Positions 27,178 to 35,040 of a DNA stretch of 64,000 nucleotides are shown piece by piece. The stretch's first letter is position 1. Each line of letters starts with the position of its first letter. The notes under the pieces are model-generated. The model did not search any database. It saw only the letters and a list, made by a program, of their open reading frames with translations, and was not told where the DNA came from. This DNA is from Phycisphaerales bacterium (lineage in GTDB: Bacteria > Planctomycetota > Phycisphaerae > Phycisphaerales > UBA1924): NCBI GenBank assembly GCA_027083355.1, contig JALWOY010000102.1:1-64000 (forward strand), given 5' to 3'. Made by a program: the position numbers and the translations under genes.

Positions 27178-28539
27178 TCACGCCGACCCGTCCTCGCCCG
27201 ACACGAACGCGCACACATCGTCCGCCCAACGCGCCCAGGTATGATCGCGCAGCGTCCGTGCCCGCCCCGCCTCGGCCATCGCCGCCAGTTTTTCGGGCGA
27301 CGCGAGCAGTTCGCCCGCCACCCGCCGAGCCTCTCCCGGAGAACCGAACGCGGCGATCTCCGTGCCGATGTCGAACAACTCCTCCAGACCGCCCCGTCGC
27401 TCGCACAAACACGCCGTCCCGCTCGCGGTGATCTCGAAGGGCTTGAGGTTCAACCCGATGTCGTCCTGCCAGCGCATCGTGTTCAGCGCGAGCCGGCCCA
27501 TGCCGTACATCTTCGAAAGCTCGCGGTAGGGCACGCCGCCGTAGCGCTTCGCGTTGTGCGGCCAGCCCTCCAGCGCGTCGTCGCCGAACACGGCGCAGTC
27601 GAAATGCTTCGAAAGATAGGCGATCGTGAACGCCCGCCGGCACCGCTCGATCGAACGTGCGCACTCGGCGATATCCACGAACGCCTTCGGCTTCTTCTTC
27701 AACCACCGCATCGCGCCCGCAAGGCCGGGGTCCTGCGCCACCGCCGCCGCCAGCCGATCGAGCACGGGCGTGCCGGGCGATTCGATCTGCGACCCGATCC
27801 ACGCGTCGAGCAGCGCGTCCATCCCCGGCTCGTCGCCCCCGCCCGCCTCGGCCGCCGCCGCGCCCATCCGCCGCCGCGCCCCGGCCGCCGCCTCCCGGCG
27901 GATCGCGTCGAGGTCGGGATCATCACTCTCGAGCGCGCGCACCATCGTGTCCGTCGGCGCGGGGTCCCCCGGGCCGAGGTTGAACACGATGTCGTGCCTC
28001 GGCGTCGCGCCGGGCCAGGGCTTGAACACCTCCGGGTTCACCCCGTACCGCCGTGCCAGCACGCGCCCGAACCCGAGCACGTCGCGCATCTCGCCCGCGA
28101 GCCCCCGGTTGTTGATCACATGAAACAGCCGCGACTCGGCCACCACCGGCGACCGGAACAGCGGCTCCATCTTGCCCTGCTGCGCCCAGTGCGGCGCGTC
28201 GAGCCACAGCAACACGTGCCTGATCCGGGTCCGCTCGAAAAAACTCATCGGCGCCGTCCCGCTCGGTCCGGGCGACATCCCGAACAGCATCAGCCCGTTC
28301 GCCCACATCGCGATCGTGAAATCGATCCCGTTCGCCTCGACCAGCGACCGGGCGATCTCCCCGATGCCCGCCGCCAGCACGGACCGGCCCTGGGGCTGGG
28401 CCACTTGGGATAGAAGCCGATGCATCGGCTCGAGCTCCCACCGGATCACCTCGTGCCCCGCCTGCCGGAACCCCGACTCGACATCAAGCAGGATGTCCCT
28501 CGAATTGGTGCCCGGGTGGGCCATCATCAGCACACGCAT
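27178..28539 (-). CDS. Glycosyltransferase, CgeB/GT1-like
   Basis: This 453-residue cytosolic protein begins MRVLMMAHPGTNSRDILLDV, a Rossmann start typical of GT-B enzymes. The C-terminal domain has YRELSKMYGMGRLALNTM, GLNLKPFEITASGTACLCE and a late RTLRDHTWARWADDV helix, matching the 'glycosyl transferases group 1' (CgeB-like) family whose members transfer sugars from nucleotide donors in spore or surface glycan synthesis. A 70-residue Ala/Arg-rich insert sits mid-protein. GAGGGG upstream supports the ATG at 28539. It precedes the O-antigen ligase-like gene and probably shares a pathway with it. Donor and acceptor are unknown. Confidence 0.8.
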   Translation of the reverse strand: MRVLMMAHPGTNSRDILLDVESGFRQAGHEVIRWELEPMHRLLSQVAQPQGRSVLAAGIGEIARSLVEANGIDFTIAMWANGLMLFGMSPGPSGTAPMSFFERTRIRHVLLWLDAPHWAQQGKMEPLFRSPVVAESRLFHVINNRGLAGEMRDVLGFGRVLARRYGVNPEVFKPWPGATPRHDIVFNLGPGDPAPTDTMVRALESDDPDLDAIRREAAAGARRRMGAAAAEAGGGDEPGMDALLDAWIGSQIESPGTPVLDRLAAAVAQDPGLAGAMRWLKKKPKAFVDIAECARSIERCRRAFTIAYLSKHFDCAVFGDDALEGWPHNAKRYGGVPYRELSKMYGMGRLALNTMRWQDDIGLNLKPFEITASGTACLCERRGGLEELFDIGTEIAAFGSPGEARRVAGELLASPEKLAAMAEAGRARTLRDHTWARWADDVCAFVSGEDGSA

Positions 28540-28701
28540 CGCATCCCCTCAAGCAGACCCGGGCCGACAGGCCCGACAAACCGGCAGGTCCGAAAAGATA
28601 CCATCGGCCCGCTGGCGGCACGGCATCAACCCACACAAAACAACCCCACAGCCCCAACCCCGTACCGCGAGGGTTCATACGGATACCAAAAACCCGTCTG
28701 C

Positions 28702-28738
28702 GTCAACGAGCCCCGGGCGCAAGCCCGGGGATTCTTGG
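28702..28738. repeat. AACGAGCC-type hairpin repeat
   Basis: GTCAACGAGCC leads into a GCCCCGGG...CCCGGGG hairpin followed by ATTCTTGG. It resembles the terminator and its tandem copy at 25421-25480 and shares its start with 25573. Confidence 0.55.
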
Positions 28739-28795
28739 TCGACAGGCTCTTCCTCGCCCGGAGCTCGTGGTGTGGGCAGAGGGATACCGGTTCCA

Positions 28796-28857
28796 CCTCT
28801 CCCCGGTCGCCGGGGAGAGGTCGACGACGCGCCAGCGTCGGCGGGTGAGGGGCTTCA
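28796..28857 (+). repeat. REP-like element, copy 1
   Basis: A perfect 11-bp stem (28796-28806 with 28810-28820, CCTCTCCCCGG arms) is followed by a GC-rich stretch ending GGGTGAGGGGCTTC. The same order of parts is found inverted at 29066-29110. Confidence 0.65.
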
Positions 28858-28955
28858 TCTTCTTCCACTTCTTCATGCCTCGCCGATCAATGCACCCGAC
28901 AGAACAAGGAGAAAGCGGGGAAAGAGAGCGGTTTGCGAAATCCTGTTCCGTGTGG

Positions 28956-29027
28956 CACGGCCATTTTGGCCGTGTGAACCGGCTGCGTGTCGCAAGTGCG
29001 TCCCAAGGCACGGCTCACAGAGCCGTG
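28956..29027. repeat. Two CACGGC-stem hairpins
   Basis: CACGGCC/GGCCGTG (28956-28974) and CACGGCTC/GAGCCGTG (29009-29027) are perfect stems of 7 and 8 bp with short loops. They share a core and lie between the REP-like copies. Confidence 0.55.
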
Positions 29028-29065
29028 GCACATGCGAAATGATGAACGACCGCTCAGAGCTGAGG

Positions 29066-29110
29066 GAGCCCCTCACCCCGGCCCACTCCCCGCTTGCGGG
29101 GAGAGGGAGC
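29066..29110 (-). repeat. REP-like element, copy 2 (inverted)
   Basis: On the minus strand it reads CCCTCTCCCCG, a short loop, CGGGGAG, then GGGTGAGGGGCTC style sequence, matching copy 1 in order. The pair therefore flanks about 200 bases as an inverted repeat. Confidence 0.6.
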
Positions 29111-29193
29111 TCCTGCGCTCACGCCCAGCCTTGTTCCGGGAAAAGCACGAGAATGATCTTGAATCCATATCAACCATCCCACCCGGCTTGCAC

Positions 29194-29222
29194 AAAAAAA
29201 CGAGAGCCAACGGCTCTCGTTT
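29194..29222 (-). terminator. Strong Rho-independent terminator
   Basis: A perfect 9-bp stem (ACGAGAGCC 29200-29208 with GGCTCTCGT 29212-29220, loop AAC) is followed on the minus strand by seven T. It ends whatever minus-strand transcript crosses 29230-29450. Confidence 0.85.
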
Positions 29223-29450
29223 GCCCCCCAAAAGGGGTAATCCACAGGAAAGAAGCTCTCCTCCAGCTTCTCCCTGATTGGGTCTTCCCTGCCGGTGATC
29301 CGGCAAGTTGTTCTCTCACCTCCCTTTCGGGCGGTATCCGAAACACCTCATGATTCCGGTGCCGGACCGCCCAAGCGGGCGGAAGCGCAGCATAACGTCA
29401 GTGACCGCTCCCGCAACCTCTGCGCCCCACTTTCTTGGGGGATTTTTTGT
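29194..29450 (-). ncRNA. Candidate structured RNA of unknown class
   Basis: On the minus strand this interval is a chain of at least seven short hairpins. They include CCCC/GGGG near 29430, CCGCCC/GGGCGG near 29375, GGTGT/ATACC near 29340, a GAAA-capped stem near 29325, TTGCCGG/CCGGCAG near 29300, GAAGCT/AGCTTC near 29260 and CCCC-TTTT-GGGG near 29230. A strong terminator closes it. AATCC near the 5' end can pair with GGATT near the 3' end as a closing stem. It lies downstream of the GT39-type gene, so it could also be a structured 3' UTR. It carries no motif I know from RNase P, tmRNA, SRP RNA or common riboswitches. 6S RNA cannot be excluded. Confidence 0.4.
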
Positions 29451-29489
29451 TTTTCCACCGACTATCACCGAATAAGGTCCGAGAACTCA

Positions 29490-31031
29490 TCAAAATTTCA
29501 GCAAATACAAGCGGAAACGGTACTTGTGAACTTTCCAAACCGTCGAGTTATCCACAATTACGGGTGTCAGCCGCCCCCCAAAGCGTTCGATAACCTGTTC
29601 CGATTCATCGCTCGACGCGTCATCTCGCAGTAGAAGAAGCACGTCATCTGTACCTGCCGAGTGATCCTGCAACCACCTGAACGTGGGGTCCCATCGGATC
29701 AAAAATGATATCCCGGGTGGGGCCGATTGCTCGACAGCCAGCAGTACTTCGGGCCGGGCTTCGATCAATCCGTCTGCTTCGATCCGCAATTGTTCGATGC
29801 CCCGCGCCGACGCCCAATCGGCAATTGCTGCGCCCAATCTCTGGCCGACCGGCGTGCCGCTCGTGCCCCGCCGCCTCGGCTCGATCACGCCGATGTAGAC
29901 CCCCGCCGCGACGAGGAGCACCGTCGGCCACGCCGCGGGCCGGCCCAGCAGCAGCACCCGGGCGATGCGCTCGCGGCGGGGGTGTAGCCAACAGCCCAAT
30001 CCGGCGACGACATCCCCCACCAACGGGGGGATCAGCACGGCCGCGGGCAGGGTGTAGCGCGGGTTGCGGACGCCCATGACCATAAACAGCCCGACCGCGA
30101 TCAGCCAGGCCCACGCCAGCACCCGGGCGACCGAAAATGCGCGTTCCCGCGTTTCATCGCCGGCGGCTTCGTCGCGGGCGTCGCGTCCCCACGGGAAAAG
30201 CAGGGCGAGCGAGACGGGCAGACTCTGGATGAACGCGGCGGGGATGAGCGTCGCCACGCCGACCAGCCGGCCCGGCTCGAACAGGAACGCCTCGGGGCTC
30301 TGATAGATTGGATCAACAGGTTCGGCCCCTGCTGCCCGGAGGATGAGCCAGGCGAACATCCCGACAACTCCGCCCGCGAGAGTGATCGTGATCCAGACGG
30401 GGCCGAGCAGGGGCTTGATGGACCGCTTCGCGACGCACGCAGCAGCGACGACCGCGAGCACCACGGGCAGCGAAGCCGGCCCTTTGGCCAGGGCGAACCA
30501 GACCACGCCGGCGGCTGCGGTGATCGCGCCGAGGATTCTGACGCGCCGCGTGCGCGCAAAGACGAGCGCATCGATGAGGCACAGCGCGGCGATCTGGGTG
30601 CCGAGGTTGTTGAGGGCCTCGATCTCGGCGGCCCGGCCCGTCTCCCACATCACGGGCATGAGCGCCTGCGCCAGCCCTGCGGCGAGGGCCGCCCGCGGAC
30701 CGAACCAGCGCCGGGCGAAGCCGAACGCGACAACCGCCATCAGCGTGGCGCTCAGCGCCGAGACGGCCCGGGCGGCGAAGGGGGTTCGGCCGAGCAGTTC
30801 GGACATCCCCGCGATGGCCCAGGGCATGCCGGGCGGTTTGCGGAGATAGGGCTGGCCGAACATTCGGGGGACGAGCCAATGGCCGTGGTCGAGCATCTCG
30901 TAGGCGGGGACGACGCGGTGGGCCTCGGTCGAGTGCAGCCCGCCAACGCCGAGGCGTGTCCAGTAAACGAGCGCACAGACGAGCAGGAGCAGGAGGATCT
31001 GGACCGGGGACGAGCCCGCGGCGCGCTTCAC
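29490..31031 (-). CDS. GT39/ArnT-like membrane glycosyltransferase
   Basis: The product is about 513 residues with roughly ten membrane helices. Near the N terminus it has the GT39/PMT pattern: the first helix, then LHSTEAHRVVPAYEML with the catalytic acidic residue, then YLRKPPGMPW, as in ArnT-type enzymes that move lipid-linked sugars onto lipid A or proteins at the outer face of the membrane. A helix-rich core follows with a late GVRNPRYTLPA motif also typical of the family, then a C-terminal soluble domain. It starts with GTG at 31031, overlapping the TGA of the phosphatase gene by GTGA, with GGAG eight bases upstream. The two are therefore translationally coupled. Substrate is not predictable. 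Confidence 0.82.
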   Translation of the reverse strand: MKRAAGSSPVQILLLLLVCALVYWTRLGVGGLHSTEAHRVVPAYEMLDHGHWLVPRMFGQPYLRKPPGMPWAIAGMSELLGRTPFAARAVSALSATLMAVVAFGFARRWFGPRAALAAGLAQALMPVMWETGRAAEIEALNNLGTQIAALCLIDALVFARTRRVRILGAITAAAGVVWFALAKGPASLPVVLAVVAAACVAKRSIKPLLGPVWITITLAGGVVGMFAWLILRAAGAEPVDPIYQSPEAFLFEPGRLVGVATLIPAAFIQSLPVSLALLFPWGRDARDEAAGDETRERAFSVARVLAWAWLIAVGLFMVMGVRNPRYTLPAAVLIPPLVGDVVAGLGCWLHPRRERIARVLLLGRPAAWPTVLLVAAGVYIGVIEPRRRGTSGTPVGQRLGAAIADWASARGIEQLRIEADGLIEARPEVLLAVEQSAPPGISFLIRWDPTFRWLQDHSAGTDDVLLLLRDDASSDESEQVIERFGGRLTPVIVDNSTVWKVHKYRFRLYLLKF

Positions 31032-31669
31032 CCGGCGGCTCCGATGGTGTGTCCGTCCTTGAGTGCGCGCGCGATCTCGTCGCGCCAGGTGCGGTACATC
31101 TCTTCGAGGTGCGGGTTCTTGGCCGGGTCGTGGCGGTATTGCCGTGTTTCTTCGAGCGCCTTGTCGTCGTCCCAACCTTGGACGATGCTCCGGTAGAGGG
31201 CGACGGCGCAGCCGGTGCGCTGGGCGCCGGCGGCGCAGTGGACGAGGACGGGCTGCTTTTCGGGGTCGGTCATGATGCGGAGGGCCTCGACGTAGTTGTT
31301 CGGATCGCCGGTGCCGTCGCCTTGCATGAGCAGGACGGTTCGTTCGACGCCGAGCGAGTCGGTGGCGGCCTGTTCCCGGCGTTCGCCGGCGGGGTCGTGG
31401 TCGTGCGCACCGAAGTCGATGATGGTTCGGATGCCGTATTTCTCGACGACGGTGCGCATCGCCTGCGGGGTCAGTTCGCCGGAGCGGTAGATCGCGCCCT
31501 CCCGGACGACGCCGAAGTTTTTGGGCACGAGATTCGGGACCACGCCCTCGACCACGAACCACGCGAGCAGCGCGAGCAGGCCCGCGGCGAGGGCGGCGTT
31601 GCGGGCGAAACGGGGCCACGACCAGCGATGATCCACCCTCGGCGAATCTGCCGATGAAACGGTTGGCAT
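31028..31669 (-). CDS. Membrane-anchored dual-specificity/tyrosine phosphatase
   Basis: The 213-residue product has one N-terminal membrane helix (NAALAAGLLALLAWFVV) and a DSP-like phosphatase domain. The active-site loop is HCAAGAQRTG, a full CX5R with the catalytic cysteine and arginine, and a general-acid aspartate is available in the DFGAHDHDP region. Early strands reading VVREGAIYRSGELTPQAM and IRTIIDFGA match bacterial and eukaryotic-like atypical DSPs of the Siw14/PFA-DSP kind. Some of these act on phosphoinositides or polyphosphates rather than protein. It overlaps the GT39-type gene, so a role in glycan or lipid phosphate turnover is possible. The ATG at 31669 lacks a clear ribosome site. 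Confidence 0.85.
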   Translation of the reverse strand: MPTVSSADSPRVDHRWSWPRFARNAALAAGLLALLAWFVVEGVVPNLVPKNFGVVREGAIYRSGELTPQAMRTVVEKYGIRTIIDFGAHDHDPAGERREQAATDSLGVERTVLLMQGDGTGDPNNYVEALRIMTDPEKQPVLVHCAAGAQRTGCAVALYRSIVQGWDDDKALEETRQYRHDPAKNPHLEEMYRTWRDEIARALKDGHTIGAAG

Positions 31670-31711
31670 GAAATATGCTAGGAGGACCGCCCCGGCGGCT
31701 AGAGTTGAGCG

Positions 31712-32410
31712 ATGCACAGTGCCGATCGACGACAATCCGCCGACGAGCAATCCCGCAAAAAGGGGGGTGCGCGCGGTCCGTCGGCGGGGTCCGCCTATCC
31801 CGCCCCGGTCGAGCGGCTGATCGTCGAGCTGGGGCGGCTGCCGGGGATCGGGCGTCGGTCGGCCGAGCGGCTCGCGTTCCACCTGCTCAAGGCATCCACC
31901 GACGAGGCGATGGCGTTGTCGGGGGCGATCGCGGACCTCAAGCGGTCGGTGCGGCATTGCTCGGTGTGTTTCAACCTGACGGACACGGACCCGTGCGCGA
32001 TCTGCGGCGACACCCGGCGTGACCGGAGCAAGATGCTCGTCGTCGAGCAGCCGAAAGATCTGATTGCGATTGAGCAGACGGGGATGTATCGGGGGCTGTA
32101 CCACGTGCTGATGGGCCGGCTGAGCCCACTTGACGGGGTTGAGCCGGAGGATCTGACGATCTCGGCGTTGCTGTCGCGGGTGGACGACGCCTTGAAGAAC
32201 GCGGGGGGCGAGCCGATCGGCGAGGTGATTCTGGGTCTGAACCCGACGCTGGAGGGCGACGGGACGGCGATGTATCTGCACGACGAGCTGGCGGGCCGGG
32301 GCGTCGCCGTGACGCGGCTGGCGCGGGGGCTGCCGACAGGCGGGGCGTTGGAGTACGCGAACAAGGCGGTGCTGGCGGACGCGATCGAGGGCCGGCAATC
32401 GATGCAATAA
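31712..32410 (+). CDS. recR: Recombination protein RecR
   Basis: The 232-residue protein has the RecR order: a helix-hairpin-helix (GRLPGIGRRSAERLAFHLL near residues 41-59), a four-cysteine zinc finger (CSVCFN...CAICGD near 83-98), a Toprim domain (LVVEQPKDLIAIE) and a C-terminal LARGLPTGGALEYAN motif. RecR works with RecO, and often RecF, to load RecA at gaps. A basic, low-complexity N-terminal extension of about 30 residues is longer than usual. It is divergent from the phosphatase gene with only 42 bases between. dnaX and the yaaB-type gene that often accompany recR are not here. Confidence 0.95.
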   Translation: MHSADRRQSADEQSRKKGGARGPSAGSAYPAPVERLIVELGRLPGIGRRSAERLAFHLLKASTDEAMALSGAIADLKRSVRHCSVCFNLTDTDPCAICGDTRRDRSKMLVVEQPKDLIAIEQTGMYRGLYHVLMGRLSPLDGVEPEDLTISALLSRVDDALKNAGGEPIGEVILGLNPTLEGDGTAMYLHDELAGRGVAVTRLARGLPTGGALEYANKAVLADAIEGRQSMQ

Positions 32411-32523
32411 CTCTTGTCAAGTCGCTTGGAATTCCCGATGATGATCTGTAGACTGACAACCGGAAGGCCCTGTATTCCGCGAACTCCCACGTCGCACGTG
32501 GGCATCGGCGAAAGCCATAGCGG

Positions 32524-33375
32524 TTATGGGGTCTTTCGTTTTGCCCCTTTGGTTCTGGATCTGTCGTATTCAAAATCCTTCGGGACGAGTTTCCAGTGCC
32601 GGTATGGGTGTTCCCACTTGCTGGCGGGAGAACCCTGTTGACCTGTGCTTGTGCCGATATTGAAGCGGGGGTACAGCACCGCGATGCGCGCGCGGATGTG
32701 CCTGTAGACCTGTTCTTTTTCGCGGGTGCGTTTCCCGCGGATTCTGGACCCGGGTGGTTTCACTTTGTGTCTGTCGTTCAGCCGGAATGCCATCGCGCCG
32801 AGCACAACATCGAGGCATTGGGAGAGAATGTGTTTCTTCGAGTCGATCTCCGCGATCTGGTCTTCGCGGATGACGACGCGTGCGCGTCTGAATTCGGGTC
32901 TGCGAGACAACGCCGCGAGGCAGGATCGAAAAACCGCGACCTGTTCCGCCGTTGCCGGCATCTTGTCGAGAAGGATACGGATGTTTGTTTGCTCGCCGGG
33001 TCTGCCCGCGTATTGAAGCCCGAATGCGTGCTTGACCAACTGGAAGTAGAGCCGGTGATAGCGGGTTTCTCTTTGTTCGCGGGTGAGCACCGGGACGTGC
33101 TGATTCTGTGTGAACATGATGCGGATCTTGGCTCTGCCCGCTTCCAGTTCATCGAACAACGCGTCCATCATGTCGCGATATCGCGGGCCGACAGAAGGTG
33201 TCACGCCCTGCCATTTCAATTCCCCGGTCAGGCCGAGGGTGTCCTTTTTGTTCTGGAGGTTCGAGATCACGGCGGCAAGGTCCGAGCTCTCAACCAAGAT
33301 CCCGCCGTAGAAGTTGGAAAAGTATTCGCCACGACCGACAGATTCATCGCAATAGATCACGAGTTCACGAGCCAT
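32524..33375 (-). CDS. DUF3800 protein (RNase H-like fold)
   Basis: The 283-residue product opens with LVIYCDESVGRGEYFSNFYGGI, the DUF3800 hallmark YxDES, and continues with helices containing GELKWQGV, KIRIMFTQNQ and LDVVLGAMAFRLN. The family has an RNase H-like fold with acidic active-site residues (here D near 10, E near 50, and D/E late in the domain). Some members occur with phage-defence systems, but most lack a proven role. The start is 24 bases from the divergent rpoN start, an unusually tight spacing. The end lies 113 bases from the convergent recR stop. Base composition is lower in GC than the flanking genes, which may point to transfer. Confidence 0.8.
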   Translation of the reverse strand: MARELVIYCDESVGRGEYFSNFYGGILVESSDLAAVISNLQNKKDTLGLTGELKWQGVTPSVGPRYRDMMDALFDELEAGRAKIRIMFTQNQHVPVLTREQRETRYHRLYFQLVKHAFGLQYAGRPGEQTNIRILLDKMPATAEQVAVFRSCLAALSRRPEFRRARVVIREDQIAEIDSKKHILSQCLDVVLGAMAFRLNDRHKVKPPGSRIRGKRTREKEQVYRHIRARIAVLYPRFNIGTSTGQQGSPASKWEHPYRHWKLVPKDFEYDRSRTKGAKRKTP

Positions 33376-33399
33376 CCGCGAGCAGCGTAGCCCATTCTC

Positions 33400-34980
33400 A
33401 TGCGATTCGAAACCTCCCAACATATGAAGCTCGGCCAGCAGATGAAGCTGGCGCCGCGGATGATCCAGTCGATGGAGATCCTGCAGATGCCGCTTGCCGA
33501 GCTGGAGGAGCGGATCGAGCAGGAGTTGGCGAGCAACCCGACGCTCGAGCTCGTCGAGGTCGAGCCGGACGAGAATGCACCAAGAGAAACCCAGCCCGAC
33601 ACGGACGGCGAGCTGGATCTGAGCGACCCCGGCGAGGTGGACTTCGCGCGGCTCGACACGTTCGAGGAAGCGAACCCGGACGCGGCGGCGAACACGTTCG
33701 ACGAGGGCGGCGTGGAAAAGCCTGAGCAAGACCGGGCCGACCATTATGAAGACCGCCGCTCGTCGGCCCGGCTCGACGGGGAGCCGAACGCGAAGATGGA
33801 AGCGATGGCGTCGGCGCCGGCGCGTGGGGTTTCGCTGGGTGAGCAGTTGCTGGCGCAGTGGAACGTTTCAGATGTTTCCGAGCCGCTCAGACCGATCGGG
33901 GCGGCGATCATCTCGTTCCTGGACGAGGACGGGTATCTGCGCGTGCCGCTCGAAGAGGTCGCGGAGAAGGCACCCAAGCCGGGGGGGGTCGAGCTGTGGC
34001 CCCCGTCGAAGGAGGACATGGAGCTGGCGCTGCAGGCGGTGCAGCTGTTGCTCGAGCCGGCGGGCGTGGGGGCGCGGGACGCGCGGGAGTGTCTGCTGCT
34101 GCAGCTGGATGCGCAGCTGGACGCGCTCGACACGGCCGAGGACGGCGAGGCGCGGGCGGTGGCGCCCGCACCGGTGCTGCGGCGTGCGCGGGTGATCGTG
34201 GACCGGTACCTCGACGACCTGATGAAGAACCGGCTGCCGAAGATCGCCGAGGAATCGGGGATGTCGATGGACGAGATCCGATCGGCGATCGAGGCGCTGC
34301 GTCGGCTGAGTCTTGCACCCGGCCGGAGGCTCGTCGCGGAGCGCACCGAGCCGATCATCCCCGACGCGATCGTCGAGTATGACGAGGACAACGACCGGTA
34401 TATCGCGTATCTGAACGACTCCCGGCTGCCGAACCTGCGGATCAACCGCGAGTATGCGATGATGAGCAAGGACCGGGCCGTGCCCAAGGCGGACCGGGAT
34501 TTCATCAAGACGAATCTTTCGAATGCCCGGTGGCTGATGGACGCGGTGGAGCAGCGTCGGAGCACGCTTCTGCGGGTGGTTCGCGCGGTGGTCGAGGCGC
34601 AGCGTGACGTGTTCGATCACGGGATCGAGGCGCTCAAGCCGCTGCCGATGACGCGTGTGGCCGAGCAACTGGGTGTGCATGTGGCGACGGTGAGCCGGGC
34701 GGTGGCGGACAAATACATCCTGACCCCCATCGGCGTGCTGCCGCTGCGCGGGTTCTTCACGGGGGGGCTGGCGACCGAGAGCGGGGAAGAGGTGAGCGCC
34801 AACGCGGTGAAGGCGGCGTTGAAAGAGCTCATCGACAACGAGGACAAGGCGAAACCCCTGAGCGACGAAGCGTTGGCAAGGGCGCTCAAGGAAAAGGGTT
34901 TCGAGATCGCCCGCCGGACGGTCGCGAAATACCGCGGGCAGATGGGCATCCCCGGCGCACGGATGCGCAAGCAGTTCTGA
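33400..34980 (+). CDS. rpoN: RNA polymerase sigma-54 factor
   Basis: The 526-residue protein has all three sigma-54 regions: the N-terminal glutamine-rich activator-responsive region (MKLGQQMKLAPRMIQSMEIL), an acidic region II, the core-binding domain, the helix-turn-helix with TRVAEQLGVHVATVSRAVADKYI, and the RpoN box ARRTVAKYR near residue 504. It directs RNA polymerase to -24/-12 promoters and needs an enhancer-binding AAA+ activator; none is in the window. An Ala/Glu-rich spacer of about 80 residues between regions I and III is longer than in E. coli. The ATG at 33424 is an alternative start. The next plus-strand gene encodes a SpoIIE-type phosphatase. Confidence 0.95.
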   Translation: MRFETSQHMKLGQQMKLAPRMIQSMEILQMPLAELEERIEQELASNPTLELVEVEPDENAPRETQPDTDGELDLSDPGEVDFARLDTFEEANPDAAANTFDEGGVEKPEQDRADHYEDRRSSARLDGEPNAKMEAMASAPARGVSLGEQLLAQWNVSDVSEPLRPIGAAIISFLDEDGYLRVPLEEVAEKAPKPGGVELWPPSKEDMELALQAVQLLLEPAGVGARDARECLLLQLDAQLDALDTAEDGEARAVAPAPVLRRARVIVDRYLDDLMKNRLPKIAEESGMSMDEIRSAIEALRRLSLAPGRRLVAERTEPIIPDAIVEYDEDNDRYIAYLNDSRLPNLRINREYAMMSKDRAVPKADRDFIKTNLSNARWLMDAVEQRRSTLLRVVRAVVEAQRDVFDHGIEALKPLPMTRVAEQLGVHVATVSRAVADKYILTPIGVLPLRGFFTGGLATESGEEVSANAVKAALKELIDNEDKAKPLSDEALARALKEKGFEIARRTVAKYRGQMGIPGARMRKQF

Positions 34981-34996
34981 ACCTGGCACGGCGGAA

Positions 34997-35021
34997 CCCC
35001 CGGGCTGGAATAGCCCGGGGG
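34997..35021 (+). terminator. Hairpin after rpoN, no T run
   Basis: A perfect 10-bp stem (CCCCCGGGCT 34997-35006 with AGCCCGGGGG 35012-35021) follows the rpoN stop by 16 bases. No T tract follows, so termination by this hairpin alone is uncertain. Confidence 0.4.
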
Positions 35022-35040
35022 CGGACCGAGTTGAACGATC

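Larger units (their letters stand above)
28540..29193. other. Repeat-rich intergenic region without genes
   Basis: More than 600 bases hold no supported gene. They contain an AACGAGCC-type hairpin (28702-28738), an inverted pair of REP-like elements (28796-28857 and 29066-29110) and two hairpins with CACGGC stems (28956-28974 and 29009-29027). Short open frames here cross these repeats and lack ribosome sites. Confidence 0.6.

Noticed and set aside
28796-29110. Insertion sequence between the REP-like elements
   Set aside because: No transposase frame and no target duplication is visible, so only a non-coding repeat pair is claimed.
28626-29306. Small open frames in the repeat-rich spacer
   Set aside because: They run through hairpin repeats, lack ribosome sites and show no protein-like composition.
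29260-29340. Resemblance to a thiamine pyrophosphate riboswitch on the minus strand
   Set aside because: GTGAGA and CCGGATCACCGGCAGGGAA recall the family, but the CTGAGA core and the TAAT-containing joint are absent, and no thiamine gene follows.
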